A stretch of DNA of 64,000 nt from Venturia oleaginea (taxonomy: Eukaryota > Ascomycota > Dothideomycetes > Venturiales > Venturiaceae): contig JABMLP010000003.1 of NCBI GenBank assembly GCA_013176395.1, forward strand, positions 310,001 to 374,000. Reading direction: 5' to 3'. Position numbers and translations under genes: made by a program. The notes below the pieces were generated by a model. It had not been told where the DNA came from and did not search any database. It saw only the letters and a program-made list of their open reading frames with translations. Of this stretch, positions 1 to 10,731 are shown piece after piece (position 1 is the first letter of the stretch; each line of letters opens with the position of its first letter).

Positions 1-451
1 AATCTCTAGATTTTTGACTAACTTCGTGAGAAACTCTGAGAGCTTTACCCCACAGTAAAGCCTAGCTGAAATACGTAAATCACTTAATTCCTACCCCTCT
101 AGCAATAATAATCCTTTAAAAAGGCTTAGTATATCTTAGAAGACCGTTCTAGAGCCCTATCCGGGTCTCTAAGCGTCCTTGGCCGTCCTTAGCCGTTAAT
201 ACTTTACCTTGTCGTACGTTATAGATCAGAATTGAGGGCGGTCCTCTCACAGAATCTCTCACGAAGCAAGTCAAAAATCTAGAGATTGTCCACGTTGATG
301 CACAAACCACAATACTGCTGGAGGGGTAGGAATTGACTGATCTACGTGTTTCAGCTAGGCTTTGCTGTGGGGTGGAGCTCTCAGAATTACTTACTTACGA
401 AGTCACTCAAAAAATCCCCCTCCTCTGCACGTTGATGCACAAACCACAATA
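1..451. repeat. Fold-back / MITE-like inverted repeat
   Basis: Bases 1-31 are matched in reverse complement at 257-287 with a few mismatches. A longer stretch, about 11-112, is matched in reverse complement at about 313-413. A 24-base motif starting cacgttgatg occurs at 291-314 and again, same strand, at 428-451, each time ending in ...cacaata, which looks like an element terminus. The arrangement fits a non-coding fold-back element with a second copy of one terminus nested inside it. The left end may lie outside the window. No transposase is visible. A related terminus lies at 37889-37984. Confidence 0.65.
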
Positions 452-674
452 TACCATTACCTTCTTACCGATCCGATTGTTTAATTCCCAGGACAGATCC
501 ACCTCCGCCCCCCACCTCCTCCATCCCATATCGATCTGAGTCTTCTACACAGTGCTACAGTCACAATCGGCAATTTTACCAAGATACACCGAAATCACAC
601 GTTTTTGATAGAATTCACAGCCCTGTTAAAGATTCCACAGGAAAGCTCGAAAAAGGCTGTAAGAAGCTGTAAAA

Positions 675-895
675 AGTCTGTCAAGAGGCTGCTGATACGC
701 TTTTGCTCGTCAACGGGTTGGGGAATATTATTGCTTTTGGGTTTTTGAATGAGGTTAGTGAGTGGGTTGCGTCGGCTTGGTATATCGATGCCTTTGGTAC
801 TCAGGCTGGGATTTGCGTTGGCGGTTCCATTGTACTTTTTTGGTGAGGGGATAAGGCATATGACTCCGCTGTGGAAGATTGTCTTGAGGAATTGA
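675..895 (+). pseudogene. MFS transporter, C-terminal relic
   Basis: From 691 the plus strand reads as the last transmembrane part of an MFS transporter: a helix around NIIAFGFLNEVSEWV, the family-typical AFGTQAGI, then a hydrophobic stretch. The frame stops at TGA right after a run of six T (836-841). One T fewer restores a short tail (GEGIRHMTPLWKIVLRN) that looks like the usual cytoplasmic C-terminus, with a stop at 893-895. Upstream a stop near 672 closes the frame and no other transporter exon is recognisable. I read this as the 3' remnant of a transporter gene with a homopolymer frameshift, next to the fold-back repeat. The substrate cannot be told. Confidence 0.6.
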
Positions 896-1044
896 GGATG
901 GTGTATGTCTGGCGGGAATCCATAGAGGAAAATAGCCATAGAAATGCCTGTAATGTTTAATTCGTAAATGCGTCATTGCTCAGACATCGTGTCTTCATGC
1001 CCTCATACATCCAGGCTCTTTCCTTCCTTGAATCGATCAGATTC

Positions 1045-2175
1045 TCACTTAGCGGTCGCCTTCTCAATGACCCGTTCATGCAAAGCCGCAATCTCGGGTA
1101 TAATCAGACTTTCAATCTCCAGCGGCGGTTCACCCACAAATCTATGCTCCTCGGCACCACCCCCATCCACCCCCTTCCCACCAGCCTGTCCAACCAGTCC
1201 CTCAATCCCCGAAAAGCTCTTCGTCCTCCTTCCCCTCGGCACCCGAATCCATTTCGTACCCTCCTCGGCACTGACAAAAACAACCTCCCACTTCCTCGTA
1301 CCAAGTAAATTCCCAATAACCAAATGATGCGAGTACTTATTCAAAGCATACAACGCCTTGGTCGTAAGAATCGCCGGATCAGTCTCAAGCTTGAAAGAAA
1401 CAATCATAGCATCCGGCGCCCACCCATCCACAAGCGCTTTGAGGAATTTAGGAACAGGTTCCAAATCAACAATCAAACTTTTCCCCTCCGTCCTCACGCC
1501 GGGCATCTTCTCCCCACCCTCCCCACCATACTTCCCAGCAAACTCCTCACTAGACTGAATCTTGTGCTCGACCATCCGATCCCTCGGCACAAAAAAATCA
1601 CTCACAGCAGCTGCAAGGTAAAAAAGCGCCCTGGAACCGAGCGGCTTCATCAGTTTAGCAACCTCCCTCAGTTCCCAGAGGTAATCCGTAATCGTCGTGA
1701 AACTCAAAATTAATAATCTCCCTTCCCTCTTGGCAGCAGCATATTCCCTAAACACCCTAACCATCTCATCCTGATGTTCCTGATCCACCACGATCCTACC
1801 TCCCTCCTCCTTCATATAATCCAGAAAACTCCGCGTATTGTGGCTATAATGCCGCGAAAACGGTAATAGTGAGAATTGCCGGTGGAGAAAGATAACGGCA
1901 TATCCCGCTTCTAGGAAATACTCGGCGGACGTGGCGCCTCGGGTTCCGGCGGAGAAGTTGTCTATGTAGCGGACTGTTTGGTTTTCGAGCGGGACGGTGG
2001 TGCCGCCTGATGTTACGAGGACGACGCGGCAAGCGGCGGCGGCGTGGCGGGATATGAATTCGTTGGCGAGTGTGAGGTGGCTTTGTAATGCTTTTGGTGG
2101 TGGGTTGTTGGTGAAGTAGTCGAGTTCGGCTTTGGCGAGGGGCGCGTCGTTTGATTTTTGGGGTTCGGTGGGCAT
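1045..2175 (-). CDS. CAB2: Phosphopantothenate--cysteine ligase
   Basis: Eukaryotic phosphopantothenoylcysteine synthetase, the second step of coenzyme A synthesis, joining cysteine to 4'-phosphopantothenate. The 376-residue single-exon frame has the family's N-terminal nucleotide-binding segment ([13 protein letters not shown], residues about 53-65), the signature [13 protein letters not shown] just after it, and the central [13 protein letters not shown] and [13 protein letters not shown] blocks. The C-terminal [10 protein letters not shown] and the segment ending in LGTR are also present. Length fits fungal homologues. In the family the enzyme is a cytosolic dimer. The first ATG of the frame gives the expected short N-terminus. 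The gene is convergent with the MFS relic at its 3' side. No intron is needed. Confidence 0.93.
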   Translation of the reverse strand: MPTEPQKSNDAPLAKAELDYFTNNPPPKALQSHLTLANEFISRHAAAACRVVLVTSGGTTVPLENQTVRYIDNFSAGTRGATSAEYFLEAGYAVIFLHRQFSLLPFSRHYSHNTRSFLDYMKEEGGRIVVDQEHQDEMVRVFREYAAAKREGRLLILSFTTITDYLWELREVAKLMKPLGSRALFYLAAAVSDFFVPRDRMVEHKIQSSEEFAGKYGGEGGEKMPGVRTEGKSLIVDLEPVPKFLKALVDGWAPDAMIVSFKLETDPAILTTKALYALNKYSHHLVIGNLLGTRKWEVVFVSAEEGTKWIRVPRGRRTKSFSGIEGLVGQAGGKGVDGGGAEEHRFVGEPPLEIESLIIPEIAALHERVIEKATAK

Positions 2176-2659
2176 TTTTGGAGGTTTATGTTAGGGAGAA
2201 GTGGGTTGGGGTTGAAATGGTGGTTTGATCTCTTTTTAAAGGTTTCAACGGGCGGGATGCAAACGCTGATACAGCGACGTCTATCTGGATTCGGAGAGAA
2301 TGATAGATGTCTTTAATCTAATGGATAATAATAGGATCTCGTGTTGTTGTGATGATTTTCCTCGCATCCTCGGTCTGAAGTTGACAGCCGAGTCATCTCA
2401 GGTGATCAACTATGTCACAGGGTATCATTTTTGTCAGAATCCCATCTTTTTAGTGGAACTTGTTTGCTGAACATCGGATCCGTATCGTCATCGTCAAGGA
2501 GGGGAAACGAGTAGTGGTCTGATTAGGAAGAATCAATTTCAAAAACTATTCAAATCCAACACATCAAAAAAGTACATTATCCCAACTCCATCTTCAATTG
2601 TCCTATCAGAATCTTGAACCCATAAATCGTGGCTGCCAAAGATAACCTAGTTAAACCAT
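2176..2659. other. Intergenic, 484 bp
   Basis: Lies between the 5' end of CAB2 and the 3' end of the small secreted-protein gene, both on the minus strand. It should hold the CAB2 promoter. I see no ORF, repeat or RNA gene in it. Confidence 0.5.
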
Positions 2660-3046
2660 CTAATTCTTCTTGTAGCCACGTCCTCCACCATAACCATATG
2701 GCTCTATGTCAACGTCAGTACTGCCACCATTGTTACAGGCTGAAGTTTGCGAAACTTACGAGGATATCCAACACCAACGCCGTATGGAGATAGATTGCCG
2801 TATTGCGGTCCGTATGCTGGCCCAGGGTTGTATCCTCCACCACTGTGATTGGTTAGCCATGTCTCTGTATAAGAGATGAGCTGAAACTCACTATCCGTAA
2901 GGTCCATTTTCGACGGCTTTCACTGCAGCTGGGGCTGCGACGGCATCGGCGGCGACGACGGTAGCCTCCTCTGGAACTGGGACTGGAGCAGCGATGGCGA
3001 GGCCGACGAAGGCGAAAAGAGCAAGTTTAGCAGCGTTGAAAAGCAT
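2660..3046 (-). CDS. Small Gly/Tyr-rich secreted protein
   Basis: Three exons on the minus strand, 3046-2892, 2842-2760 and 2703-2660, with GTGAGT/CACAG and GTAAGT/CATAG introns, join in frame to 93 residues. The protein opens with a clear signal peptide (MLFNAAKLALFAFVGLAIAA, likely cut near APV). An Ala/Val-rich propeptide-like segment (residues about 21-45) follows, then a tail built on Gly, Tyr and Pro with GPYG, PYGVGVGYP and PYGYGGG motifs, ending basic (RGYKKN). There is no cysteine. The tail resembles low-complexity secreted or wall-associated peptides in fungi. I do not recognise a named family. Splicing is inferred from frame and consensus only. Confidence 0.72.
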
Positions 3047-5257
3047 GTTTGCTGAGTTTGTTTGTAGGACTGTGTTTGGCTGTTTGTTTGTACAAGTGTT
3101 TCTGTGATGGATGGATGGAAGAGGAGATGATGTGCTTGTTTGTTGTGACTCGAGGGCGTAGGGACGTTGCTTTATAACTTCTTGTGGACCTGAGTGTGCC
3201 AAACCCAGGAGAGAATATGACTGACGACGCCGTATATCCAATCAATCAAGTTGACCCTGCGTACCCTAACAGATAGTTTGAGATGAAGTGAACTATGAAG
3301 GCCATGATATAGGTTGCAATCCAACAATAGAACCGTTCATAGTTGGCATTGTATTGTCAAGATGAATTTATCATGCTAGCAGCCAAATGCAGCCTTCGTA
3401 AATGAAGCCGAGTCTGACAGCCGCGCGTTGATGAGATTTCTTTTGGAATCTTGCGTCTTGCATGAGTGACGACATATTGGATAAAGGAGGCGTAAATCAG
3501 ATTTCGAGATGAGCCTCCGGCTGCTGGCATCGCGAGACCTCGCCTGGCCAAGATTTAGTCTTGGCTCGGGTCCGAGCAGATGTAATTGCAATATGGCAAA
3601 CATTTGCCAAACGCAGAAGTCGAAGTAGGAACGCGTGGTATGGCCGCTCGAAAGAAACGAGTCCACGGTCACTCCAGAAATCTGTTCAATTTAGAAAAAG
3701 GCAATTGTAGCTAAAAATGGTTGTCACAAGCCAGCCTTTGGAGATATCAAGATTGACGTAGTGTTAAAGCAGTGGCGCTCAGAGCAAGGCTTTCAGAGGC
3801 TGATTGAGGAGTTACTACAGACCAGGTGAGGGAAGATTAGAATTCAGTTTGAGCTCGTTCTAGCCTTGCTCGTTCTGTTCTTCTTCCAGCATTACAAGGC
3901 CCCCCTTTACCAGTCGGAGAGATGCAAGTGACAATTTCCATGAGAAGCAAAAAGCCCGGTCTGCCATGTTGGAATAGCTGAACGCCAGGGCCTAGGAAAG
4001 ATCTAACGAGCGGTTGTGCGGAAGACTCCGCGGCAAGGCTCATCTATACGGAGTGCATCAACAATGGCATCTGGATCCCGCAAAGCATGTTGGAAAGAGA
4101 TGGAAGGACGGCTCGAGCTTCCCAAGAGAAATCGAGGGCATGGAGAGAAAAAACTTCAATCCGCGTAGCTCTCTATGGATTCTCGGATGCTAGAAGAACA
4201 GCCATCATAACCTGGTTCGGCCGAGAACATCATTGGATTCTGGACGGTCCTCCTTCGCATCGGTTCGGATGGTCCAAAGGTGTTTGAATCGATTCGTGTC
4301 TCGAATGAAACGCCAATCCGGAGGCGAACGACAACTCGGCCAATTGAAATCGGTCAAATACTTGCAGTACGAAGGATATCGAGAAGTACTAGAGGGATTT
4401 GTGACGTTTTCCAGAGCTTTGTTCGTGCTGAATTTGATGTCGATACCGTAGAATGAAGTTGTAAAGTGGACAAGAAGTGGAGAACCAGGTTGGAGAAGAA
4501 AAGCTTCTAGGTTAGCGTCACGTGCTGGAACTTGAGCTCACTGCTGGAATCTCATAATTTCATATCGAATTTGAATAAAGCGAGAAGGAGATGGGGATCT
4601 ACACCTTCAACATGACGGCGTGTGGCGTGAAGGTACTTTACACGTGATCTTTTTTTTTTTAAATATCAAGTTGTTATCCTTGCTCTCTTTCCTCGATTCA
4701 TCTTTCAAATCTATTCATCTCCATCAAAATCCTCATGTGGTGGCAGACTGAATGATGCAGCCAGTAGGGAAAGCTCGGCGTGGTAGAAGCCTTCGGGATA
4801 CAGACCGAAACTACCAACCATTTCCTCTCACAAGTAAACCATCATCTACTGTATGCTGACGTATATCACGCGAACCTTTTCTTCTTCCTCGAAGTACACG
4901 CAAATATGGAAGACGACTCTGCTATGTAGAACTAAGCGTCGCAAAGGCTTCCGATGTCCAAGACTTCCTACCCATCGCAGACGAACCAAATCACCAATCA
5001 AAGATACTTAACGACAACAATCTGGACGAATCGAAATTCTTCAAATGCATATCTCGCGCCAGTTTGAGGCTTAAAGACTTGTACTGAAAAGCATTCAAGG
5101 TTGTCGTGCTGTTTCATAAACGTTCCAATGGTGTCAGAACTTCTGCACCCATAGTCCAATAACCTCATTCACGCAAGATACGTTTTGCGTCAATCTCCCT
5201 CTTCATCTCTTCCATTTCTCCTTTTGCCTCTCTGTCATCATACCCACAAGAACAAAG
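3047..5257. other. Gene-poor intergenic region, 2.2 kb
   Basis: Between the divergent secreted-peptide and SET genes. Short frames occur on both strands (for example 3376-3672 minus and 4087-4287 plus) but none has recognisable motifs or clean splice joins. A T-run near 4652 is the only low-complexity feature. The last few hundred bases should contain the SET gene promoter. Confidence 0.45.
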
Positions 5258-6685
5258 ATGCGCTTCGCGTACACAAGTATCGCTTTCTCATTCCCTTTCC
5301 AAGCCTGTTGCGCTCGTGAATTGCGCAGCGATTTATGCCCCAAACTTCAGTCACGACATGTATTCCATCAAGAGTGTCTAAAAGAAGAAAACGACAGGCA
5401 CAAAAATGAACAAGGTACAACATCGCCCACCCAACGAATTCTCTCAAGTCAGGACCCGTCACGACACTCATGGTCAAACGCCCCAGAATGCATCTTCAGC
5501 AAAAGTATGCAAACAGACATCTGCGTCTACACCTCCAAATCCTTCGCAAACAACCGCGGAATCTCCATAATCGCCACCCCAGATTCCGCCGCCGCAGTAG
5601 CGAAAAACAGAATATTTCACGATTCCTCCCTAGCCAAAACAGCAGATAGCGTATTCGAACCCCCCTACGAGATGCGTCAACTCCCAGGTCGAGGATTCGG
5701 TCTCATCGCAAATCGGACTGTCCAGCGTGGCGAGAGGATATTTGCGCACACGCCTATCGTGATTGCCCAAGCTATTACCGAGACAGGACTTGAGGAAGAG
5801 GAGCTGTTTAGACTTCATGGGCTAGCGGTTGAAAGATTGCCGCCACGGAGTCGGAAGTTATTTATGGCTCTGCATGGGCATTGCGGTGGGGATGCTGTTT
5901 ATGATAGGTTTAGCACGAATGCGTTTAACGTGTTTGATTTTGCTGCTATTTTTCCTGAGACTGCTGTATGTATTTCTACGGAAGTATGAGCTAGACATCT
6001 TACTGACGATTGAACAGCGGATGAATCATGATTGCCGACCAAAGTGAGTTGCCGGTTTTGTTTCGATGGTATTCTTCTCGAGGACGAACTAACGCGAATT
6101 AGCGCTGGATATCATTTTGACAAAGCTACATTTACTCACAAAGTACATGCCATGAGGGAGATATCACCCGGGGAGGAGATCACCATATCCTGTGAGAGCA
6201 TAAACTGCGAAAGTTTTGTGAAAGAGCGCTGACCAATTCCGATAGACATTGATCCATTCCTCACCTCGCAGCAACGCCTCGACCGCATACCAGGTCAATG
6301 GGGATTCAACTGTAGTTGTTCTCTTTGCAGCTCGTCAGAGGAACATCTATCAGCATCAGACCAACGCCTGAAAGAAATCCTAGACCTCGAATCTCAACTT
6401 CAGGATCTCACGACTAACAGAACAGCCAAGGTAGAAACAGCGGAGAGATTGGTCTCATTGTACAAAGAGGAGCGCTTCGAGACTCCACTGGCGAAAGCAT
6501 ATATCTTTGCAGCACTCGAGCATATTTATGTTGGCAATCGGCGGATGGCGCGAAAATTTGCGGTCCTGGCTGTTGAGATGACTAGTCTCTGGTATGGCCC
6601 TCAGAGCGAGGATGTGAAACTGATGGATTCGATTGCGAGAGAGCCAGAGAAACACCAAAATTGGAAACTGTTCTATGAGAGTTGA
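5258..6685 (+). CDS. SET-domain protein (SET5/SMYD-like)
   Basis: Four exons, 5258-5965, 6018-6043, 6103-6191 and 6246-6685, join to 420 residues. The SET domain begins near residue 143 (LPGRGFGLIANRTVQRGERI). It includes RMNHDCRPN, formed across the first two introns and matching the family's N-H-S-C-x-P-N cofactor/substrate motif with D for S. It also has HKVHAMREISPGEEITISY, whose Tyr is created by the third intron join. A post-SET CSCSLC cysteine cluster and a helical C-terminus follow. That all three joins rebuild canonical SET motifs supports the structure. The N-terminus is Cys-containing and starts with a hydrophobic stretch that could act as a signal peptide. The methylation substrate is unknown. 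Confidence 0.85.
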
Positions 6686-6734
6686 TGCCTGGAGAAACGG
6701 GACTCTCATTTATGAAAATCCAGTTACATTTCGT

Positions 6735-7673
6735 TCATGTGTATAAACTTGAGAACCCTTCCTTGGGAGGTTGTAACCAATTCCTCTCATCGTAAACCTC
6801 TTCGCCTTCAATAACGTGGAAAGTGTATATATTCCTACTCTTGTCACTCGTGTTCTTTTCACTCTTATGCAGTAAGTTCCCATGAATGAGGACTAAGGTG
6901 CCTGCCTTCACCTCGCCAATCGTGTACTCCTCTTCCTGCTCTACCTTCCCCTCCTCCGTTTCCAAATTCGCTGGGAATTGACTACCCTTGTTATCCATAA
7001 ATCCAGTTCCACCCTCTTTCTGTCTCACAAATCTCGATTTCACAGGAGCCCGTTTATGGCTTCCTGCAGCAAAGGAGAGACATCCATTGCTTATCGTCGC
7101 ATCTTCAAGCGCGTACCAGAAACCCACCGCAGACGGTTTCTCGGTAAACAAAAACGTTGAGTCCTGGTGTGCTGGAACTGCTCCTCCTATTTCTGGTTGT
7201 TTGCAAATGACCATGCTCTGTAAACACCTTGGATCTTTATAGCCCAGACTTCTCGCAATCGCCGCATTTTCTTTGTTGAGTGTAGCAGCTTTGAACGGAG
7301 GCGATAGACCATGTAAATAATGACCAATCTTGTTGATTGCTTTATCTTTGGGCTTTGAAAGGGTACCCTTTGGTGTGAAAGCGTCCTCTTCGAAGAAGAA
7401 GCGTACTTTGTCATGCGAGGTAAGGAAGTAATCGTCGCCAACGTGTGCCGATTTCTGACCGGTGGAAAACTTGGTCATGGGATGGGTTTTCAGATCGAAG
7501 GTTGTAAGGAGGGTGTTTGTCTCTGCGAGGAGGGAAGAGACGGTTTCGAGCGACAGAGCATCTGGGATGAGGAGATATCCATTCTTGTGCCAGAAGGAGA
7601 GTTGATCTGGTGTGAGACCTTTGGAGGAGAGAGGATCGGAGGGTGGCGGTGAGGTTCGAGACGGTGGAGACAT
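6735..7673 (-). CDS. Phytanoyl-CoA dioxygenase family protein
   Basis: A 312-residue single-exon Fe(II)/2-oxoglutarate oxygenase of the PhyH family, closest in layout to PHYHD1-type proteins. It has LTPDQLSFWHKNGYLLIPDAL near residues 20-40 and an iron-binding H-x-D in PAHQDSTFLF (about residue 168). NGCLSFAAGSHK, a distal His in LIHGNLLHKSEKN, and an Arg in SRNIYTFHVIE, positioned for 2-oxoglutarate, follow. A 2-His-1-carboxylate facial triad is therefore complete. The substrate is not predictable. It shares a 180-bp divergent promoter with the TMEM234-like gene and is convergent with the SET gene, about 50 bp away. Confidence 0.9.
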   Translation of the reverse strand: MSPPSRTSPPPSDPLSSKGLTPDQLSFWHKNGYLLIPDALSLETVSSLLAETNTLLTTFDLKTHPMTKFSTGQKSAHVGDDYFLTSHDKVRFFFEEDAFTPKGTLSKPKDKAINKIGHYLHGLSPPFKAATLNKENAAIARSLGYKDPRCLQSMVICKQPEIGGAVPAHQDSTFLFTEKPSAVGFWYALEDATISNGCLSFAAGSHKRAPVKSRFVRQKEGGTGFMDNKGSQFPANLETEEGKVEQEEEYTIGEVKAGTLVLIHGNLLHKSEKNTSDKSRNIYTFHVIEGEEVYDERNWLQPPKEGFSSLYT

Positions 7674-7853
7674 TGTGTGCGAATTGATTTAACTGTATTG
7701 GGGGAGAGCGTGGTACATGGAGGAGAGGTGAAGATGAAGATAGCGAATTAGCGATAGCGATTACATCTGTTCCGCGAGTCAAGGGATCGTGATGTTTGAA
7801 ACAGACACTTCCTATTCATCTCATCCCATCATCAGTCCTCACTATTCTCAAAA
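7674..7853. promoter_or_regulatory. Shared divergent promoter region
   Basis: Only 180 bp separate the start codons of the PhyH-like gene (minus) and the TMEM234-like gene (plus), so both promoters must lie here or overlap the neighbouring 5' ends. No clear TATA box was seen. Confidence 0.55.
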
Positions 7854-8424
7854 ATGTCCACAGATACTCTGGAAACCACCTCCAAGCCTTCTCTCTTCAA
7901 CTATGTCCTCGGGTTCCTAGCTGTCGGATTAGCATGGGGCTTCACGACGCCATTCATGCGCAAAGCAGCCATAACATCAAAACCAATACCGAGGCCTCAA
8001 TTCAACGATCCCAAATCTTCATTTTTCGTGAGGAAAATCCTTGGGATATGGTACGCAGTATATGACCTAGTAGCTCGACCGGCATACTCAATTCCATTAT
8101 TGTTAAATCTATCCGGAAGCGTTTGGTTCTTTTTGCTCGTTGGACAGGCTGGTAAGTTGAACATAAAGCTGACAATGAGGCATCGTTCTGATATCGTATG
8201 TAGAATTGAGTCTCACGGTACCAATCACCAACTCTCTTGCTTTTTTATTCACGGTGCTTGGAGAGTGGTGCGTTGATGGGAAAGCAATATCAAAAGGTTT
8301 GTACCCCTGAAAGAGATGCGCAATTCGAGCGTGAGGTTCCTGACACACGATAGATACGTGGCTTGGGATGGCACTCGTTCTTACTGGAATCGGTCTTTGT
8401 GTATATTCGAAGCTTGACACATAA
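7854..8424 (+). CDS. TMEM234/UPF0546 membrane protein
   Basis: Exons 7854-8151, 8204-8296 and 8354-8424 join in frame to about 153 residues. The protein has four hydrophobic helices: LFNYVLGFLAVGLAWGFTTP, PLLLNLSGSVWFFLLV, ELSLTVPITNSLAFLFTVLG (created by the first join), and WLGMALVLTGIGLCVYS. The GFTTPFMRK and LTVPITNSLAFLFT blocks are typical of TMEM234 (UPF0546), a small family resembling half of a drug/metabolite-transporter fold. Length matches the family. Function is poorly known. The two introns are 52 and 57 nt, with GTAAGT and GTTTGT donors. Confidence 0.88.
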
Positions 8425-9163
8425 CTTGGGCATGTTGCGTACCCTTGCCTCTCGAAGCAAGTCCATTCAGAAGTCAATCGGCACTTTCAATGCAGGGCCT
8501 CGAATTCTTCTACTTCGTCACCAGAAAATCCGCTGCATCACATAAACCTGAGCACGAAGTCCCTTGAAAGATGATAGATCGGCTCGAGAAGCTCATCATC
8601 CGTCCGGTTCCAGGCCATCGTCAACGAATCAGTGGACATTTCCCAGCACGTTGCAGAAACAGCTACCTTTCGAAACCCGACTAGGCCGCATTCACTCCAC
8701 CTTCATTTGAGATCGTCGAGGTCCAGAGATTTTCTCTGGCTAGGATGGATTTCCATCGTGTAATTCAAGGTGACCATCAATGTCATCCCGTCATGCGGCT
8801 CTTCAAACGTTCCACTCCATGGACAACGGAACCTTTTCGCACATCATGAATGGGGTACAACGGCTGTGGGTAAAGATGTTCCTTGGTCGGAAGTCAATGC
8901 TGAGCTCATCTGGACCAGATTCACTCTCGCCATGCCTGAGATTTAAGGGCCATCAGGGAAACATGAGGCTGTGATATCATGATTCCAATCATCTTCGGTA
9001 ATGGAAAGCTCCGGAAGAAAGAGAGTCTGATGCAGCTGGACCCGTCGTAAAATCCCATGATGTTTGGTCTACATTATCTATAAAGGCTCTACGATCTCAT
9101 TATCCTTTCATTCGTCAAGTCGTCTTCAATTTGTTTCCTCGTCAAGACTCTCAAACACCCACA
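8425..9163. other. Intergenic, 739 bp
   Basis: No supported gene. Short plus-strand frames (for example 8780-8974) lack recognisable content. The 3' end carries the promoter of the His-rich secreted protein gene. Confidence 0.45.
9079..9086 (+). promoter_or_regulatory. TATA-box candidate
   Basis: TATAAAGG lies 78 bp before the start codon of the secreted-protein gene at 9164, a usual distance for TATA-driven fungal genes. Position and consensus are the only evidence. Confidence 0.4.
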
Positions 9164-10375
9164 ATGAAGTACTCTTTCGTCCTCGCAGGCCTCGCCGCCT
9201 CTGCAATTGCAACTCCCTTCGTCGACATTATCGTCGGGGAGGACGCTGTCACAACTTCCACCCGTCGTGATCACCGACACCACCACGATAACAGAGGCTG
9301 GTTCTCTTCCCTCCTTGGAATCTCTCGATACCACCATGGCAGTGTATGTTCGCCGCGCAAACAACCAAATCCATATACTGACAACTTCCATAGAACGGAC
9401 ACCACCACAATGACCACCGTCGTCATCACAACGATCACCGCCGCCACCGCGCTCTAGGTCTCGGGGACGATGATGGAAATCCAATGGAAGGAGAGCACTA
9501 TGAAGTATGTTTCCCCTTCCCTCTCCCACTCTTCCATCTCCAGGGTATAATTAATGTCTGGGTCTGCAACAGTGCGTCCTCACCGCCAAACACAACCGCG
9601 ACGAGCATGAGAATACCAAGCGCTGCTGCAACCAACAGGGTGGTGAGCTCTACGAGTCCCGCGGTCACTGCATCTTCCGTGATTCGATGGAAAATCCACA
9701 CGAGGAATGGCAAGCCTGCGGCATGATGGCTCGAGGAACCGAATTCGCCGCTTGCTACGAACGTGAGCAGAGGGAGATTGATGACGAGCTCGCTGGTGTA
9801 TGCATTCCCTCTTTGTCGTAATTCAATTCGGTACCGAGCTAACAATTCCATAGCGCGGCTGGCACAACGACGAGGACGAACGCCGTAACCACCACGGCAG
9901 ACACGGTCGTCATGGAAGCCATGGACGTCATGGTCGAAACCACCACGGCGGTCGTATGAACGTCCTCGGAAATGACGACGACAACAATGGCGATGATGAT
10001 GATCACCACGGTCGCCACGGAAAGCATGGCCGCCGCCACCAAGAAATCTACGAGTGCCGTATCGATCTGGACGACGAGAACCGCCGCCATGAGCTTTTGG
10101 AGCAGTGCTGTGAGCAGCAGGTCCGTGGTGAACTCGATCCAGAGAGCCAGACTGTGAGATTTCCCCTCTTTCTTCCCCCTTTCCGTTTTGCATTGTTGCT
10201 GATAGCGTTATAGTGCTGGAATGTTCGTCGCAAGGACACCATGCTGTTTGAGAACTGTGCTATGGCCCAGGGTGCTCAGAACGCCGAGTGCTATAAGCCT
10301 GATGATTACAATGGAGGTGACGATGGAGATCATGATGGAGACCATGACGGTGATCATGACAATGGTCGCTATTGA
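9164..10375 (+). CDS. His/Asp-rich secreted protein, repeated six-Cys module
   Basis: Five exons (9164-9343, 9394-9504, 9573-9797, 9854-10153, 10214-10375), all joined in phase 0, give 325 residues. A signal peptide (MKYSFVLAGLAASAIA) is followed by two His/Arg/Asp-rich linkers (HHHNDHRRHHNDHRRHR type; DDDNNGDDDDHHGRHGKHG type). A cysteine module occurs twice: C-x16-CC-x13-C-x15-C-x11-C in exon 3 and C-x16-CC-x14-C-x13-C-x10-C across exons 4-5. The second Cys pair is followed by NQQ or EQQ. The tail is Gly/Asp/His rich. The His/Asp density suggests metal binding, which is inference. I do not recognise a named family. Confidence 0.78.
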
Positions 10376-10731
10376 CTGACCGACCTGCAGGAGATGATGG
10401 AGTTGTGAACGCGGCTCCATCTGGCCGTCGGAAAGTCTTCCGAAAAACCTCACGACAAGAGTCGTGAACTAGCCCCTGTGCTGATCTAATAAAAGTCTTG
10501 TATATAGAGTTGCTTGAATCGAGAGAATTGCGTCTCGAACCTCCGGTCCTGCCGGTGCTGTTTGAGCAACGTGGTGTCTCTGGCCGTTTATTTCGATCAC
10601 TTTGAAATTCGTGCTGAAGACCCGTCCAACTGACGCAAATTGGCAGTTCTTCCTCTCTCGTCGATGTCGTCCTGCCCTCGTGGTCCTCTTCATGGCTCGA
10701 TTCGGTCGGTTTGAATTTGTGTGGATCCCGG
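10376..10731. other. Intergenic between convergent genes, 356 bp
   Basis: Holds the 3' ends of the His-rich secreted-protein gene and the arrestin-like gene. An AATAAA lies at 10488-10493, about 113 bp past the stop codon at 10375, and could serve as the polyadenylation signal of the plus-strand gene. Confidence 0.45.
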
